Assembly (NCBI GenBank): GCA_023213395.1
Contig: CM041465.1
Coordinates: 49,421,741-49,485,740 of the forward strand
Direction of reading: 5' to 3'
Origin: Cycas panzhihuaensis
Taxonomy: Eukaryota > Cycadophyta
Length of the DNA stretch: 64,000 nucleotides
The notes beneath the pieces were generated by a model that saw only the letters and a list, made by a program, of their open reading frames with translations, was not told the DNA's origin and did no database searches. Below, one piece after another: positions 10,471 through 21,976 of the stretch; the stretch's first letter is position 1, and every line of letters begins with the position of its first letter. The translations under genes and the position numbers were made by a program.

Positions 10471-12764
10471 TTTGCTTTGTGCATGCCATTCACTTCTTTC
10501 AAAAGGAAAACAATGTCGTTTACCAAGTAAATATCATTTATAAACAAAAGAATAAAATGCCATGTATGGGAGTCCATCAACCATATTTGAATTTTTAACA
10601 TTTCTAATCTATCAAAGGAGATATGACCATACTTCAAATGCTAGAGTTTATTATTATCAATATTTGCAATAGTAAAAAAATTTACATCATTTCTTATACT
10701 GATAGGATTAAAAGTAATTTATAGAGGTCATTGATTTTTATACCTTTATCAATTATAATTCTTCCCTTTTTCATATCTAAAATATGGCAAAACCCATCCT
10801 CTTCAAAGATAGTCTTTAGCTTTTTTCTTCCCAAGTTGAAAGACTAAGAGAAGATTTTTCTTCATTCCCAAAATAAAGAGAACACTGCCAATTTTTTACA
10901 CTTTTCCTTTTATCTCAACTACTATCATTTCAATGCCTTGAATGTTAAGTGGATATTTATTCCCTAACTCTACTGATTTATTGAAAGAGTAGGGCTTCAA
11001 ATATTTAAACCATTTCTTATGGCCTATCATATGATTAGATGCTCCTAAATCAATATACTAGACATCTTCATTTATGAGGTTGGTAGTAATTACATATGAA
11101 TGCAGTTTCTTCTTCTTCATCTCCTTTGAAGTTATTTTGTTATTTACTATCATTTATGGTAGGCCTTTTTTCTCTATGAATATCATCTCTCCTTTGAGAT
11201 CACTTATAAGGAAAGTGACCTCCTTACCCAGAATGGTGGTAAACATTGAATGCTTTGTAGATGCTAGAGAAGTGTTTAGGTTTTCTGTAGTTGAAGCAGA
11301 CTCTAGAGTCTCTTAGTGGAATTGATCGTCTTCTACCTTTGTTCTTTGTCCATCTTCCTCTAGATTAACTTCTGGTGTTGAGAGCCCTTCCTTGACCTCT
11401 CAAAAATGATTGTCTTTGTCCTTTGGGACCAAAGTTAAGTCTAGACAGGAATGACTCTTCAATCTCTATCTCTTCTTTATATCTCTTATTTCTTTGTTCT
11501 TATCTAATCAGAAGTCCTATTAATATTTTAAGATACATAGTTACAATCTGATTATTATTGGTTATAGAATATACCATATTATTGAATGACTTTGAGAGCT
11601 TGTTTACAATCATTTGCACAAGTTCCTATTTAGATAGATTGGCTCCATCACTAACTAAATTATTCTTGATTAAGGTCACTTTATGAATGAATTTTGAAAT
11701 ACTTTCCTTTTCTCCCATATGTAATTTGTATAATTCCTTCTTTAAGGCTACAATTCTAGCTTCATTTTTCTAGCAATAAAGATTGACAAACACTTTCCAA
11801 ATACCTTCACTAGAGTTCATCCCTTCAACATATACTAAAAGAGGATCTAAGATGGATAATTTTAAAATTATTACCCATGAATTATTTCTCTCATTCCAGT
11901 TAGGTTAATCAAGGGAATTATCTAGCCTTTTTTCTTTCCATATGGCTATATTCCAAACAATTTTTTCCCTCAACAAGGTTTCACCCTTAATTTTCCATAT
12001 GAAATAATGTGTTTCAGCTAATTTATCTTGATCATTCAGATCAAGAATGGAGGATGCCATTTCAAAAAATGAGTCTAAAGTTATTAGAAGGCTTTTCAAA
12101 GCTTTTAACAGGCTAGCCATATAGTTGTGTAAATTTCCATACAAAAGGACAGATGTATAGATGAGAATGAAAGTAGGTGAAAAAGATAGATCTTAAAGCA
12201 AGGTTTTCAAATATGTAAAAAACTTCAGGAGATCAACTTCAATTTGCTTGGAATTTAACCTGAAAGACAGAAAGTGTGGTTAATATTTCTAGAGGAAAAT
12301 GCTCATAACTTACAAAAATATCATCCAAGATCTTTGAAATTGGATTTGAATGAGGCACAATAAATAAGGGAAGAATTTGTGACTAGTATTACTCAAAATG
12401 CTAGAGTAAAGAATGAGAAATTTATAGTAGAACTTCAAAACCCACTACTACTAAAAATAGGGTAAAACTACCTAAAAATTAACTTGTTTGTAGTCAATCC
12501 TTTTGGAGAAAATGACGACCTTGATGAGATGTACTTACTAGCTAAATTTCATGTAAATTTGAGTACTTTGAAGAAATTGGTCTATACTATGAACATATTA
12601 TCTATACAACAAATTACTTTTTCTATACTTTATATGATTCTTGCATTGATCTTGTGGGTTAGTTAATTTATCTTACTAACCATCTTAGATTCACTTGGTT
12701 GCCTTCAATTTCTCATAGCAATAGACTCCTCTTCATATCTTCACTAAATCAGCAATTTAAACCT
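10471..12764 (-). pseudogene. Copia-1 gag, protease and pre-integrase region, inactivated (copy 1)
   Basis: Gag (UBN2-type) is readable on the minus strand around 11560-11960, with blocks such as KNEARIVALKKELYKLH and KELVQMIVNKLSKSF. It is followed by decayed zinc-knuckle residues (near 11190-11330, ending GGHFPYK). The protease active site reads DLGASNHM at 11049-11051 and onward, where the family has DSGA, so Ser is lost. The GAG-pre-integrase block (KYGHISFDRL) lies near 10610-10650, just upstream of the TRIM. Stops occur throughout and most recur in copy 2. Confidence 0.85.
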
Positions 12765-12776
12765 ACTCTAATACCA
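12765..12776 (-). other. Primer binding site of Copia-1, copy 1
   Basis: The minus strand reads TGGTATTAGAG directly next to the LTR end at 12777. This is the initiator tRNA-Met complement with one transition. Confidence 0.8.
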
Positions 12777-12978
12777 TGAAAGAAAGAAGTTTGAAATAAA
12801 GAAGGTTCATTGATTATGTGAGAGATTATCTCTCTATAAATATATGAAATGATTTATAACCACTTACTACATGTAAGCCACTTATAAACCACTTGTCACT
12901 ATTATAAAGAAGAGGGAATGACACACAACCCTCACTAACTTAAAACTTAATATCTTAGATCAAACATTACCTTGAACA
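12777..12978 (-). repeat. 5' LTR of Copia-1, copy 1
   Basis: The minus strand runs TGTTCAAGG to CTTTCTTTCA and matches the left LTR with scattered changes and a short extra segment. Its plus-strand complement carries TCTCTCTATAAATATATG near 12828, so the TATA-like box is conserved in both LTRs. Confidence 0.88.
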
Positions 12979-13610
12979 TAAAACACACAAAAATTGCATT
13001 AAAAAATTAGTCAAAATGCACATGCAAAGCTTTAAATCCTATGAAACAGCTACTAAAAATTAAAATAAAATTGTTTGATAGATGAATAGTGTATTTAATG
13101 AGCAAGTTCTAAAGGGGTTTTCGTGAACAAAATTGAGGGAGGAGGAGGAAGCTAAGCGAAATATATTAATATATCATTCTTAAAAACAAGCATGGAAGGG
13201 GCCACATACAAAGCCTAAATTTGAAACTAAGTCATATTAAATGAAGAGATGAATGGAAATCTCTAGCCATTTTTAAAACCAAATGGCATTAATAAATGGT
13301 TAAACACCAAAAGGCCATAGTAGAGATGGGATTAAAGAGAGCATTCAAAAACCATGAAAGGTTTTTGAAGTTGAAATAAAAGAAGACACTAGTAAACTAT
13401 CATGAAATATTAAATGACAAAGCTTGAAGGAATATACCTCTATTGATCTTACCCTATAGTAACAGACATTGTTGTTGCATATCAAATGTAGTAACCACCA
13501 TAATGAACAACACCAAACCAACACTTGGGTCATCAAACACCCATAAGATCTTAACCATGAGAAAAAAGTTGAATATATCCTTGAAGCATTATTATCGTTT
13601 ACTTAGAGTT
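12979..13610. other. Spacer between Copia-1 and Copia-2, copy 1
   Basis: A+T-rich, with no credible gene. The minus-strand frame 13345-13536 recurs at 52996-53187 but shows no recognisable domain. This is the older background into which both Copia elements inserted. It continues at 19687. Confidence 0.6.
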
Positions 13611-13956
13611 TGTTAAGAAACATGAATGAATATATACATGTTTACACTCTATAGAATCTTTTACCATACATAGCAAGCAAATAAGATGAACATAGAAAAT
13701 AGTTACATAGTACATAAGAGATATGTGGAAAACCCCTTTGGGAAAAAACCCACCACAAAGATTTATTAATTACATTGATTACCACTTAATTGATATGAAT
13801 ATACAAGGGACTCTAGGATATTTATAATCCCCCAAGAGGTGTCAACCATTAAAGGTTATGACTCTTTCCATAACTTGCACCTTTTTGTTAATTACATTAA
13901 TTAAACCACCACATTAACATTAACAAATAGCTTAATAATTAATTGCCATACTAACA
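13611..13956 (-). repeat. 3' LTR of Copia-2, copy 1
   Basis: 346 bp, TGTTAG to CTTAACA on the minus strand, directly after the purine tract. It pairs with 19352-19686. Confidence 0.9.
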
Positions 13957-16900
13957 TCCCTCCTTAATGTGAATGTAGGGAACTTGTAGCAGTTTAATTA
14001 TCACAAAGGCTTGAACTATTCTACTTCTTTATCCTTGTCAATACATCCCCCCTTAAGGATAACATTTGTGAGTCCCAATCTAGTATGCATTTTCATGAAT
14101 TAATCTTTAATAAGCACTTTGGTAAATATGTCTATAAGTTTATATTCACCCAGATAATAGTTAGCCTATATCTTTCTTGATTTGATTCATTCATGAATAT
14201 AGTGTTGTTATATCTTAATGTGTTTTATATGCATGAAACTCTAACTTTTTTAATAAATGAATAGTATTCTAATTATCAACAAAAATAATTAAATTGGCAT
14301 TTGACACTCAAAGAACTTCTAAGAGACCTTGTAACCATACTGTGTCTTTTGCATCAACACTAAGTCCTTAATATTCTGGCTTTATATAAGATAATGCCAC
14401 TATTTGTTACTTTTTCAACTACCACAAAATAAATCCATTATTGACACTAAAGATGTATCCAATAATAGATTGTTTATCACCAAAGTCTCCTTGCCAACTA
14501 GCATCAGTATAGCCATACAACTTTATCTTTTCACCATGAAGTTATTTAAGACTAAGATTGAGTGTCCCTTTTAAATACTTTAGAATTCACTTTGCTATAA
14601 CCCAATGCAGTTCTTGAGGATTCCACATATAAGGGCCACCAATCCAACAACGTAGGTGATATCTAGTCTAGTATGAGTCAAATAGATTATACTCCTTATA
14701 AATTGACAATATAATATTCTATCTATAGAGAGTTTGGCCATGTCTTTTTGCAACTCTATGTATTTAGCACATGGTATTGTAATCGGCTTATAATCTTGCA
14801 TCCTAAACTTCTCTAGTAGGTTCTTCACATATTGAGTCTACAAAATTATCATACTATCTTCTATCTACCTGACTTCAATGCCTAAAAAGTAATGTAGAGG
14901 CACGAGGCCTATCATATCAAAGGTAGCTCCCAAATTAGATTTGACTCAAACAATAGTCTTACTATAGTTATGTCTGATGATTAGAAATCTGTATATAACA
15001 TAATAACTACTATTGAAGTCCTACACCACTTTATATATAGATTTGACACCAAGTTCATAGTAACAAAACCTTCTTCCTATAATTTTGCATGGATCTTATC
15101 ATACCAAGAATGGGGTGCTTGTTTTAGGCCATAGAGTGATTTATTCAAATGACACACAAGATGCTCTTAGCCTTTCTTAGTAAATCCCAAAGGTTGTGAT
15201 ACCTAAATCTCCTCCTTTAGATCTTCGTTAAGAAATATAGACTTAATGTTTATATGGTGTAACTCCCAACCATATATAGCCAGTGAGGAAATGATCAAAT
15301 AGACTATGGGTAGTTTGGAAATTAGTGAAAATATCTCCTCATAATCAATTCCTTCCTTTTATTTAAACCCTTGAGTAATAAGTATGCCCTTGTACTTGTT
15401 CACCTCCCCATCAAAGTAGAACTTTATCTTATAGACCCACTTACACCTAACTAGGTTCCTCTTCAAATATAAGGGAACTAAATCCCATGTGGTATTCTTC
15501 ATAATTAAGCCATACTCCTCCTCCATTATAGTTTTCTATCATGGATCATCCTTCGCTTCATCATATGAAATAGGATTATTAGAGTTGGTGGCGTTTACCA
15601 ATAGAGTCTAACTAGCATACTGGCTTCTTGTTCTTCTATCATTAGTAAGGTTCTACATCACCACTCCAAAACCCTCTATCATCTTCTTTGCTATAATGGT
15701 ATAGCAGGACCTGGTGTTATAAGTAGTTCTTCATATAATAACTCCCCAGTATTACTCTCTCCACTTAGTCTAGCTTCCTCTTGAATTCCAGTGACTGGCT
15801 CATCATCTTTTTCAATTGTTAAACTTAGAAATAGAAGTAGTGGGGGGTAAAAAGGCTCTTCTAATGACTTCTTAGCATAATACATCGATGACTCATTAAA
15901 TTTAACATCTTGACTAATCATAATTCTTTTCCCCTATGGATTCCATAGTTTATAAGCTTTATTCTACTTAGAATACCCCATGAATATGCACTTTAAACTC
16001 TTGTGATCTAACCTTTTACAACCTTCATTTAGGATATGTGCATATCTAGTGCACCCAAATGTTTTTAAATGACCAATGGCTAGATTACGATCGGTTCATT
16101 TTTCCTCAGGGGTCATGCTTCGAACTACTTGAGTGGGCACCCTATTTAGAATATAAATAGTAGTCTCAATAATTTCTACCTAAAACATTGGTGGTAAGTT
16201 TTTCGAATACACCATACACTTTGCCATCCCCATCATAATACATTTTTTTCTCTCTACAACACCATTTTGTTATGGGGTATATAAGACCATAAATTCCTAT
16301 TTTATACCATGATCCTAACAAAACTGATATAAACATGTAATTCTCATATTTGTTGCCATTATCACTCCTTAACATTTTAATCCTTTTATCACATTCATTT
16401 TCAATTCTCACATTCTAATTATGAAAGTGTTCAAATGCCTCTGACTTATTTTTCGGGAAATACATCCAAGCCTTCTTGGTGTAGTCATCTACAAACAACA
16501 AAGTATATCAAGCTCTTGATATTGAAGGGTTTGAGAGTGATCCTATCACGTCTATGTGCATGAGTTCAAACTTTTCCTTATCTCTCTAGACATTATCCTG
16601 ACTAAAAGGATAATGATGATGCTTCCTATACATACACCCTTCACACACATTGTCTCAACATGAAATAGACGATAATCCTTCTATCATTCTCAACCTTTTT
16701 AGTAGTACAATGCTTCTATAATTAAGGTGACCTAAGTAATCATGCCACAACTTGCTCACATCATCTAAACTAGTAATAAAAGCATAAGACTTCTTCTAAA
16801 ATTAAAATTTTTCAAACACCAAAAAATTATCCCTACCATTCCTAATAGAAATGATAGAGAAATTTTGTTGAGGATCCTTAATTAGACATCTATCTTTATA

Positions 16901-19339
16901 AAGCTTAACCTTCATTCCTTGTTTACAGATTTCTTAGGTTGAAAGTAAATTCATCTGCATCTTGGGTATATAATAGGCCTCTTTAAATTTACCACCTACT
17001 AAGAATACATCACTAATACCTTCAACAATAACATGCAATAATCTCCAAGGAGAATATTAGCACTATAATTATCTATACTCCATGCATCAAAGTTTTGCTT
17101 ATGGAAAGAGATATGTTTCTATGCTTTAGAGTCCAATATCCAACAGTCTCTCCAACTTGACTCAACTAACAAGGATGACACTCTAGCACAGTGTGTTGCT
17201 ATGCTCTTCCCCTTATCATCTTAGCTAGCTTCACATATATCATGTCTTTTAAACCAATAGTTCTTTTCTTTGTGGCCTTCCTTCTTATAGTAGTCATATT
17301 TACTTGTGAATCCCTTCTTCTCCCGACTCTTCCCATGACCTTTGTATGAACTTCTCCTCCTAAATGGTCTCCCTCCTCTATGTCTTCATGACTAAGGCCT
17401 AACTTGATTTAAAACCTCCAAGCATCCCAAGATGTTTTAACTTAGAATCCTTAGCCAGAATAAGATTCTTTATACCATCGAATGTCTCGCTCTCCATCAC
17501 CTCAACTTTGCCATAGATGGTCTAGAAAATGGTAAATGTTACTAGTAATTTTGACATATTTATTACAAACAATAGTGCATCATCAATCAAATTTGATTTC
17601 AACTACTTTAGCTTATTTTTCAAGTCAATGACTTTATTTAGGTAGGCACTTATGATGGTCTCATCTTCCACTATAGAATTGAGAAGTTCCAACATCAAAG
17701 ATAGAGGTCTATTCATCTGCTTCTTCTCAAAAGTTTCATATAACTTTGCCCAAATTTCATCTGGTTAATCAAGGTTATGAACCAATACCCATTGATTTGG
17801 CCCTAGTGATAGTTTCAACAATCTGACTGCCATAAACTACTTCTCCTAAAATCAAACACATTCCTTAGAATTGAGCAAAATTATGTCCACATTTGCCTTA
17901 GTTATTATCCATAGTTGATTCACTATCAATATTAACTCCATGTTAGCATTCCACTTACCAAAGTTGTTACTATTAAAGATAACTTTAGGTATCAAGTGGT
18001 CCATTCTTGAGAAATGGGCTTCAAAAAATGAGTCAATATCACCAGACTACTACACCTATAATATTTCGAATAATACCCACTTCATTGTGTTCACCACCTT
18101 CTCAAGCACATGCATTAGGGTACATAACCAATGGTTATACAAGATAGAACCACCTACAAATAGTCAATCCCATAGCAACTGGCCTCAAGATCATTCTTAA
18201 AATGCCTAAAAAACTCCAAAAAGGACTCAAAACACCATAGAAAATCTTCACAAATAAGAGATTATAACATAGCAGTGGTTGTATGGTCTTCTAAGTCAAA
18301 TTTTAATCAAACCAGGCTCCAAAGTGGTCTCAAGATCATTCACAGTGCTTAATGTATAAACCATATAATATATTCAATGGTCTCTCTAAGGTTATAAAGG
18401 TAACTTTATATAAAATATACCAAAAGGCATATTCTCAAAGTGGAAATTGTCCAAAATAGGTGGCATGCCTTTTCACTAATTACACATGCCTTAAATCAAG
18501 GAATAATGTAATACAAAGGTTGTCTAAGGTTAAACACCTAAAAGAATTATCAAAGTTTACTTATATTACATCTTTGGATTTCAAAAGGCATGAGTAAGGA
18601 GTTATAGTAGCTGCATGAGGGATTACAACCTATGTAGGTCCTCCCAATCCCTCATGACTTTAACACTCACCCATGGCTATAAGACCAATCATACATAGTC
18701 CAACAATCACACAAGCATATTATGGTTTAGTCTCATGCAATCCTAACACTCAACAAAAGAAGAAACAGGGTTGCAAGCTCATACAAAGTTGTCCAAACTT
18801 AGCATTCAATTATACATGATAAATAATCTAAATAACAGCATTTATTATTGTCCAATACCCTTCTTATGGACAAAAAACCTCTTCAATAGGATACAATCTC
18901 ATCCTTAGGTAAGGAACTCTGATTACTTCAGTGTAAGATATTGATTTTTTAATGCCAAATATAATTGAACTTCTTTAAAAATAGAGCAAACTTACTTGTA
19001 TAATGTGCAATAACCCCCAATACTATTAGATCTCCACCATAACATACTTCGCTAGCCTTGGGTAGTGCCCAATTTACCAATTAACTTTAGATGACCCCAT
19101 AATGAGCCAACTCAATCCATGAAAATGACTTGTAAGTTTGATTTTTGACCCCAGTAGTGCACTAACCTTATTGATGGGTGAATTTCACCTCCTTAACCAC
19201 CATTGAATATTGTGCTTGCTCTTATAAGTTATTGGTAAAGATGAGTCCTTAAGAAATCTCAGGTTTTAATAGTATCACCTAATAACCTATGATCTTATTG
19301 CTCCACCCAGCTTTGGCCTCACTTGTGTAGGACCTTATA
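13957..19339 (-). pseudogene. Copia-2 gag-pol, inactivated (copy 1)
   Basis: From right to left: gag (LYETFEKKQMNRPLSLML near 17690-17745), a zinc-knuckle remnant with both first Cys positions changed (YDYYKKEGHKEKNYW near 17245-17290), and protease (CWILDSKA near 17140-17160, for the usual DSGA). Integrase follows, with NGVVERKK near 16250-16270 and an open piece at 16166-16411, then a linker open at 15691-15921. The RT carboxyl part is open at 14595-14828, with RNase H to 13966. The RT catalytic YVDD box near 15000 is degraded. Numerous stops, mostly shared with 53616-58990, show death before duplication. Confidence 0.87.
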
Positions 19340-19351
19340 GCTCTAATACTA
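19340..19351 (-). other. Primer binding site of Copia-2, copy 1
   Basis: The minus strand reads TAGTATTAGAGC beside the LTR. Copy 2 reads TAGTATCAGAGC, closer to the tRNA-Met complement. Confidence 0.75.
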
Positions 19352-19686
19352 AGTTAATAAACATGAATGAATACATACATGTTTACACTCCACAGAATCT
19401 TTTACCATACACAACAAGCAAATAAGATGAACATAGAAAATAGTTACATAATATATAAGATACAAGTGGAAAACCCTTATAGGAAAAAAAGTACCATAAA
19501 GATTTGTTGATCACCACTTGATTGATATGAATATACAAGAGACTCTAGGATATTTATAATCTTCCAACAGGTGTCAACTATTAAAGGTTGTAACTCCATA
19601 TAACTTATACCATTTTATTAATCACATTAATTAAACTATAATATTAATATTAACAAGTGGCTTAATAATTAACTACCATGCTAACT
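19352..19686 (-). repeat. 5' LTR of Copia-2, copy 1
   Basis: 335 bp, similar to the left LTR but visibly more diverged than the two duplication copies are from each other. It is followed by GAGTT. Confidence 0.9.
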
Positions 19687-19691
19687 GAGTT

Positions 19692-20600
19692 AAACACCAT
19701 TATTAAGAAGTTGAAACCCTTTGCAAGGTGAATGCCATCATCAAACAAGAGTACCCTTAATTTGTTAGGGAATTCCATAGGCTTGTGACTAGTTAATATG
19801 CCATTTGATAAAGTTGTGAGATGCCATAGACTACGTATAATAATCCTTGACATTCAAAAAGAGCATGAATACATAGTTGTAGGGATAAATAAAAGTTTAA
19901 TATGCCATCAAAACTAAACCAAAGGATGATAGATACATTAATGGACGTAGAGCTTTGCACAGCCAATGCAAGAAACACAAGAGACATACCCAAATCACAC
20001 AAAAATGCCAATCTCACAAAATTAAAATTAAAATCTAAAGATTTCTAAAAATTACATGCATACCCATTGAAGAAGACCCATGCGTGTATGATTTAATGAA
20101 AACGCCAAAAACTTGGTAGAAATTATCATGGAAATTACTTCAAAATTAGTTTTCACAAAAAATTCAAGTTCTCATTGTCCATGTAGGGAATGTTTATTAA
20201 ATATTCTACTTTTAAAATATTGGTTAAAGTGTATTTACTATTTCCTAATGTTTATAGGACATTAAAATACTTTTTATAAAATTTAAAGTCCATGACTAAA
20301 CCCATATATCCTAGACCCAAATTGTATGGTACAAAAGGTGTTAAAGCACTTTTAGGGTCATTTAATACTCAATTTTAGAAAATAAATATATTGCATTACT
20401 TATTTTTTCACATAATTTCACTCTGCAATAGCCACATTAACCACTTATATATGAATTTTTGAAGGAAATTATAAATTTCCTTTTTTAAGATGATTCCAAC
20501 TACTTATAAGTAAACCAAGGAAGTGATGTGGTAGATTCTAATTACCTATGTGTAGACTAAGTACATTGAGTAATTGTTTAAGTATATTTTATATAGTCTT
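19692..20600. other. Unassigned A+T-rich region, copy 1
   Basis: No credible gene. The frames at 19662-19853 and 19793-20017 have no recognisable content. A short inverted repeat (GGAAATTATAAATTTCC, near 20463) is present. The region leads into a Copia gag remnant, but I could not find a matching 5' LTR in it. Confidence 0.55.
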
Positions 20601-20614
20601 TTTACTATTTTTAG

Positions 20615-21678
20615 TTGCAATCCTATAGAATTTTACACAATGACAAGAGGAGTAGTATAATGGGTTCTATAACAAAGAAATTAACTAATTCTAACAAATA
20701 TATTATATGGAAACATCAAATGTTTAACTTCCTTACTTTAAGTTATTTATGGAAATATATTAACAACTTTATAATGGATAGAACAAATGTAGATGACATT
20801 GCTTTCATAATTAAACTTAGAGATGGAGTTATTTTTAGAGAAAAATATGAAGTAAAAATTTGAATTATCTTTGGGCTTTTTAGTCTATATATTATAATAG
20901 AAGCCTCATTGTGAACATCAACGGGGCCCCTAACCTTAAGTAATTGTGGGATACATCATCGACCGATTCAAACATAAAAATGATGCAAAATCCCTAAAGT
21001 TAAGGAGTCAACTATACATCTTAAAGATTCCAACATTGATAATCGACCATCTATAGTGTGCCAAAACCATTTAAGAACAACTGACCACTATTAGAGAAAC
21101 TTATATATTATAGCTTGCATCTTGAGGAGATTACTAGCTACATATGATAATTTCACAACCGCTTTAATACTTGCATCTACTATGGTATAGAGTTCCTTGG
21201 ATTCATTGCTTCTAGAGCATGAGATGAAGTTAAAAGGATTAAATGAGAGGTCATCTAAAGCACTATCAACCAGATTGAAAAGAAAGAAACCATTTATTCG
21301 TAAAGATGAACACATCTTCTAAATAAATGGTATAGAGCTAAGTGTTTTCATTATGGAAACTTGGGATACCTAAAGAAAGATTATTAGTAATTGCAATGTT
21401 ACTAGCAATAGTCACAATGACAACCTCAATAATAAGAAAAGTAAAAGTAGTAACTTCCTACTAGTCAGAGAAGACATGTTTCAGATGTAGTAAGGAATAC
21501 ACCTACTAAGATAGTAAAGAAACTCTTCATTGTTGCATATAATATGATATCTAATGCACATCAAGTTTATCTTATTAATTCCAATACATTTAAACATATG
21601 ACTAGCATGTTAGAATGGTTTTATGAGATATGGGAAGTCAATCAAAAGGTCGCCATTAGAGATGATGAAACAAGTTAA
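20615..21678 (+). pseudogene. Plus-strand Copia gag-protease remnant, copy 1
   Basis: A reading frame at 20615-20863, with the likely start ATG at 20660, gives a Copia gag amino end (KLTNSNKYIIWKHQM, then LWKYI). The zinc knuckle is at 21343-21390 (CFHYGNLGYLKKDY, second Cys changed to Tyr; copy 2 keeps CFYCG). The protease block has YLINSNTFKHMTS where the family has an IDSGAS-HMTS motif, so the catalytic Asp is lost. No integrase or RT follows. The frame breaks repeatedly. The element is truncated, probably by deletion up to the LTR at 21679. Confidence 0.8.
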
Positions 21679-21962
21679 TGTCACAAGGTCATTATATTAA
21701 TTGATTATTCCTAAAAGGGTTTTAAGTGAACTTTAATTAAATCACTTAAGTGAAATGCATTTTCATGTGCATTATATATAATTTTATTTTACCTCACTCT
21801 AATGCTATGTATCTCTATATAAAAGTAAAAGCTCAATGGAGGAGGCTTATTCTTACCTCCCCATTTTTGTCAGAGCTACTCTTTTTCTCTCAAGTCTTTC
21901 TTTCTCCCATGTTTACTTTTATGTATAGTGCATGGAGATGAAGAATAGATCCACTCCTTTCA
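21679..21962 (+). repeat. Lone LTR (5' type), copy 1
   Basis: This LTR-like segment of about 284 bp runs TGTCACAAGG to CTCCTTTCA. It contains a clear TATATAAAAG box at 21816-21825 and is followed after 2 nt by the PBS TGGTATCAAAGC (21965-21976). The start is less certain than the end. No partner LTR is visible downstream before 23730. Confidence 0.7.
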
Positions 21963-21964
21963 TG

Positions 21965-21976
21965 TGGTATCAAAGC
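21965..21976 (+). other. Primer binding site next to the lone LTR, copy 1
   Basis: TGGTATCAAAGC differs by one base from the initiator tRNA-Met complement. Confidence 0.75.

Larger units (their letters stand above)
7481..12978 (-). mobile_element. Copia-1, minus-strand Ty1/Copia with short LTRs, copy 1
   Basis: A complete but dead element of about 5.5 kb: LTR at each end, PBS at 12765-12776, gag-protease-integrase-RT-RNase H order, purine tract AAGAAAGGG (minus strand of 7672-7680). Flanks CAAAA (7476-7480) and TAAAA (12979-12983) are a possible decayed 5 bp target duplication. A 312 bp TRIM sits at 10154-10465. The second copy is 47119-52629 with the same structure. Confidence 0.9.
13611..19686 (-). 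mobile_element. Copia-2, minus-strand Ty1/Copia, copy 1
   Basis: A complete but dead element of about 6.1 kb flanked by a perfect GAGTT target duplication (13606-13610 and 19687-19691). LTRs are 13611-13956 and 19352-19686, the PBS is 19340-19351 and the purine tract is AAGGAGGGA (minus strand of 13957-13965). The internal order is gag, protease, integrase, RT, RNase H. The same element lies at 53261-59337 with the same GAGTT. Confidence 0.93.

Noticed and set aside
13345-13536. Minus-strand 63 aa frame present in both copies as a small gene
   Set aside because: Conservation equals that of the surrounding non-coding DNA, and there is no domain or start context.
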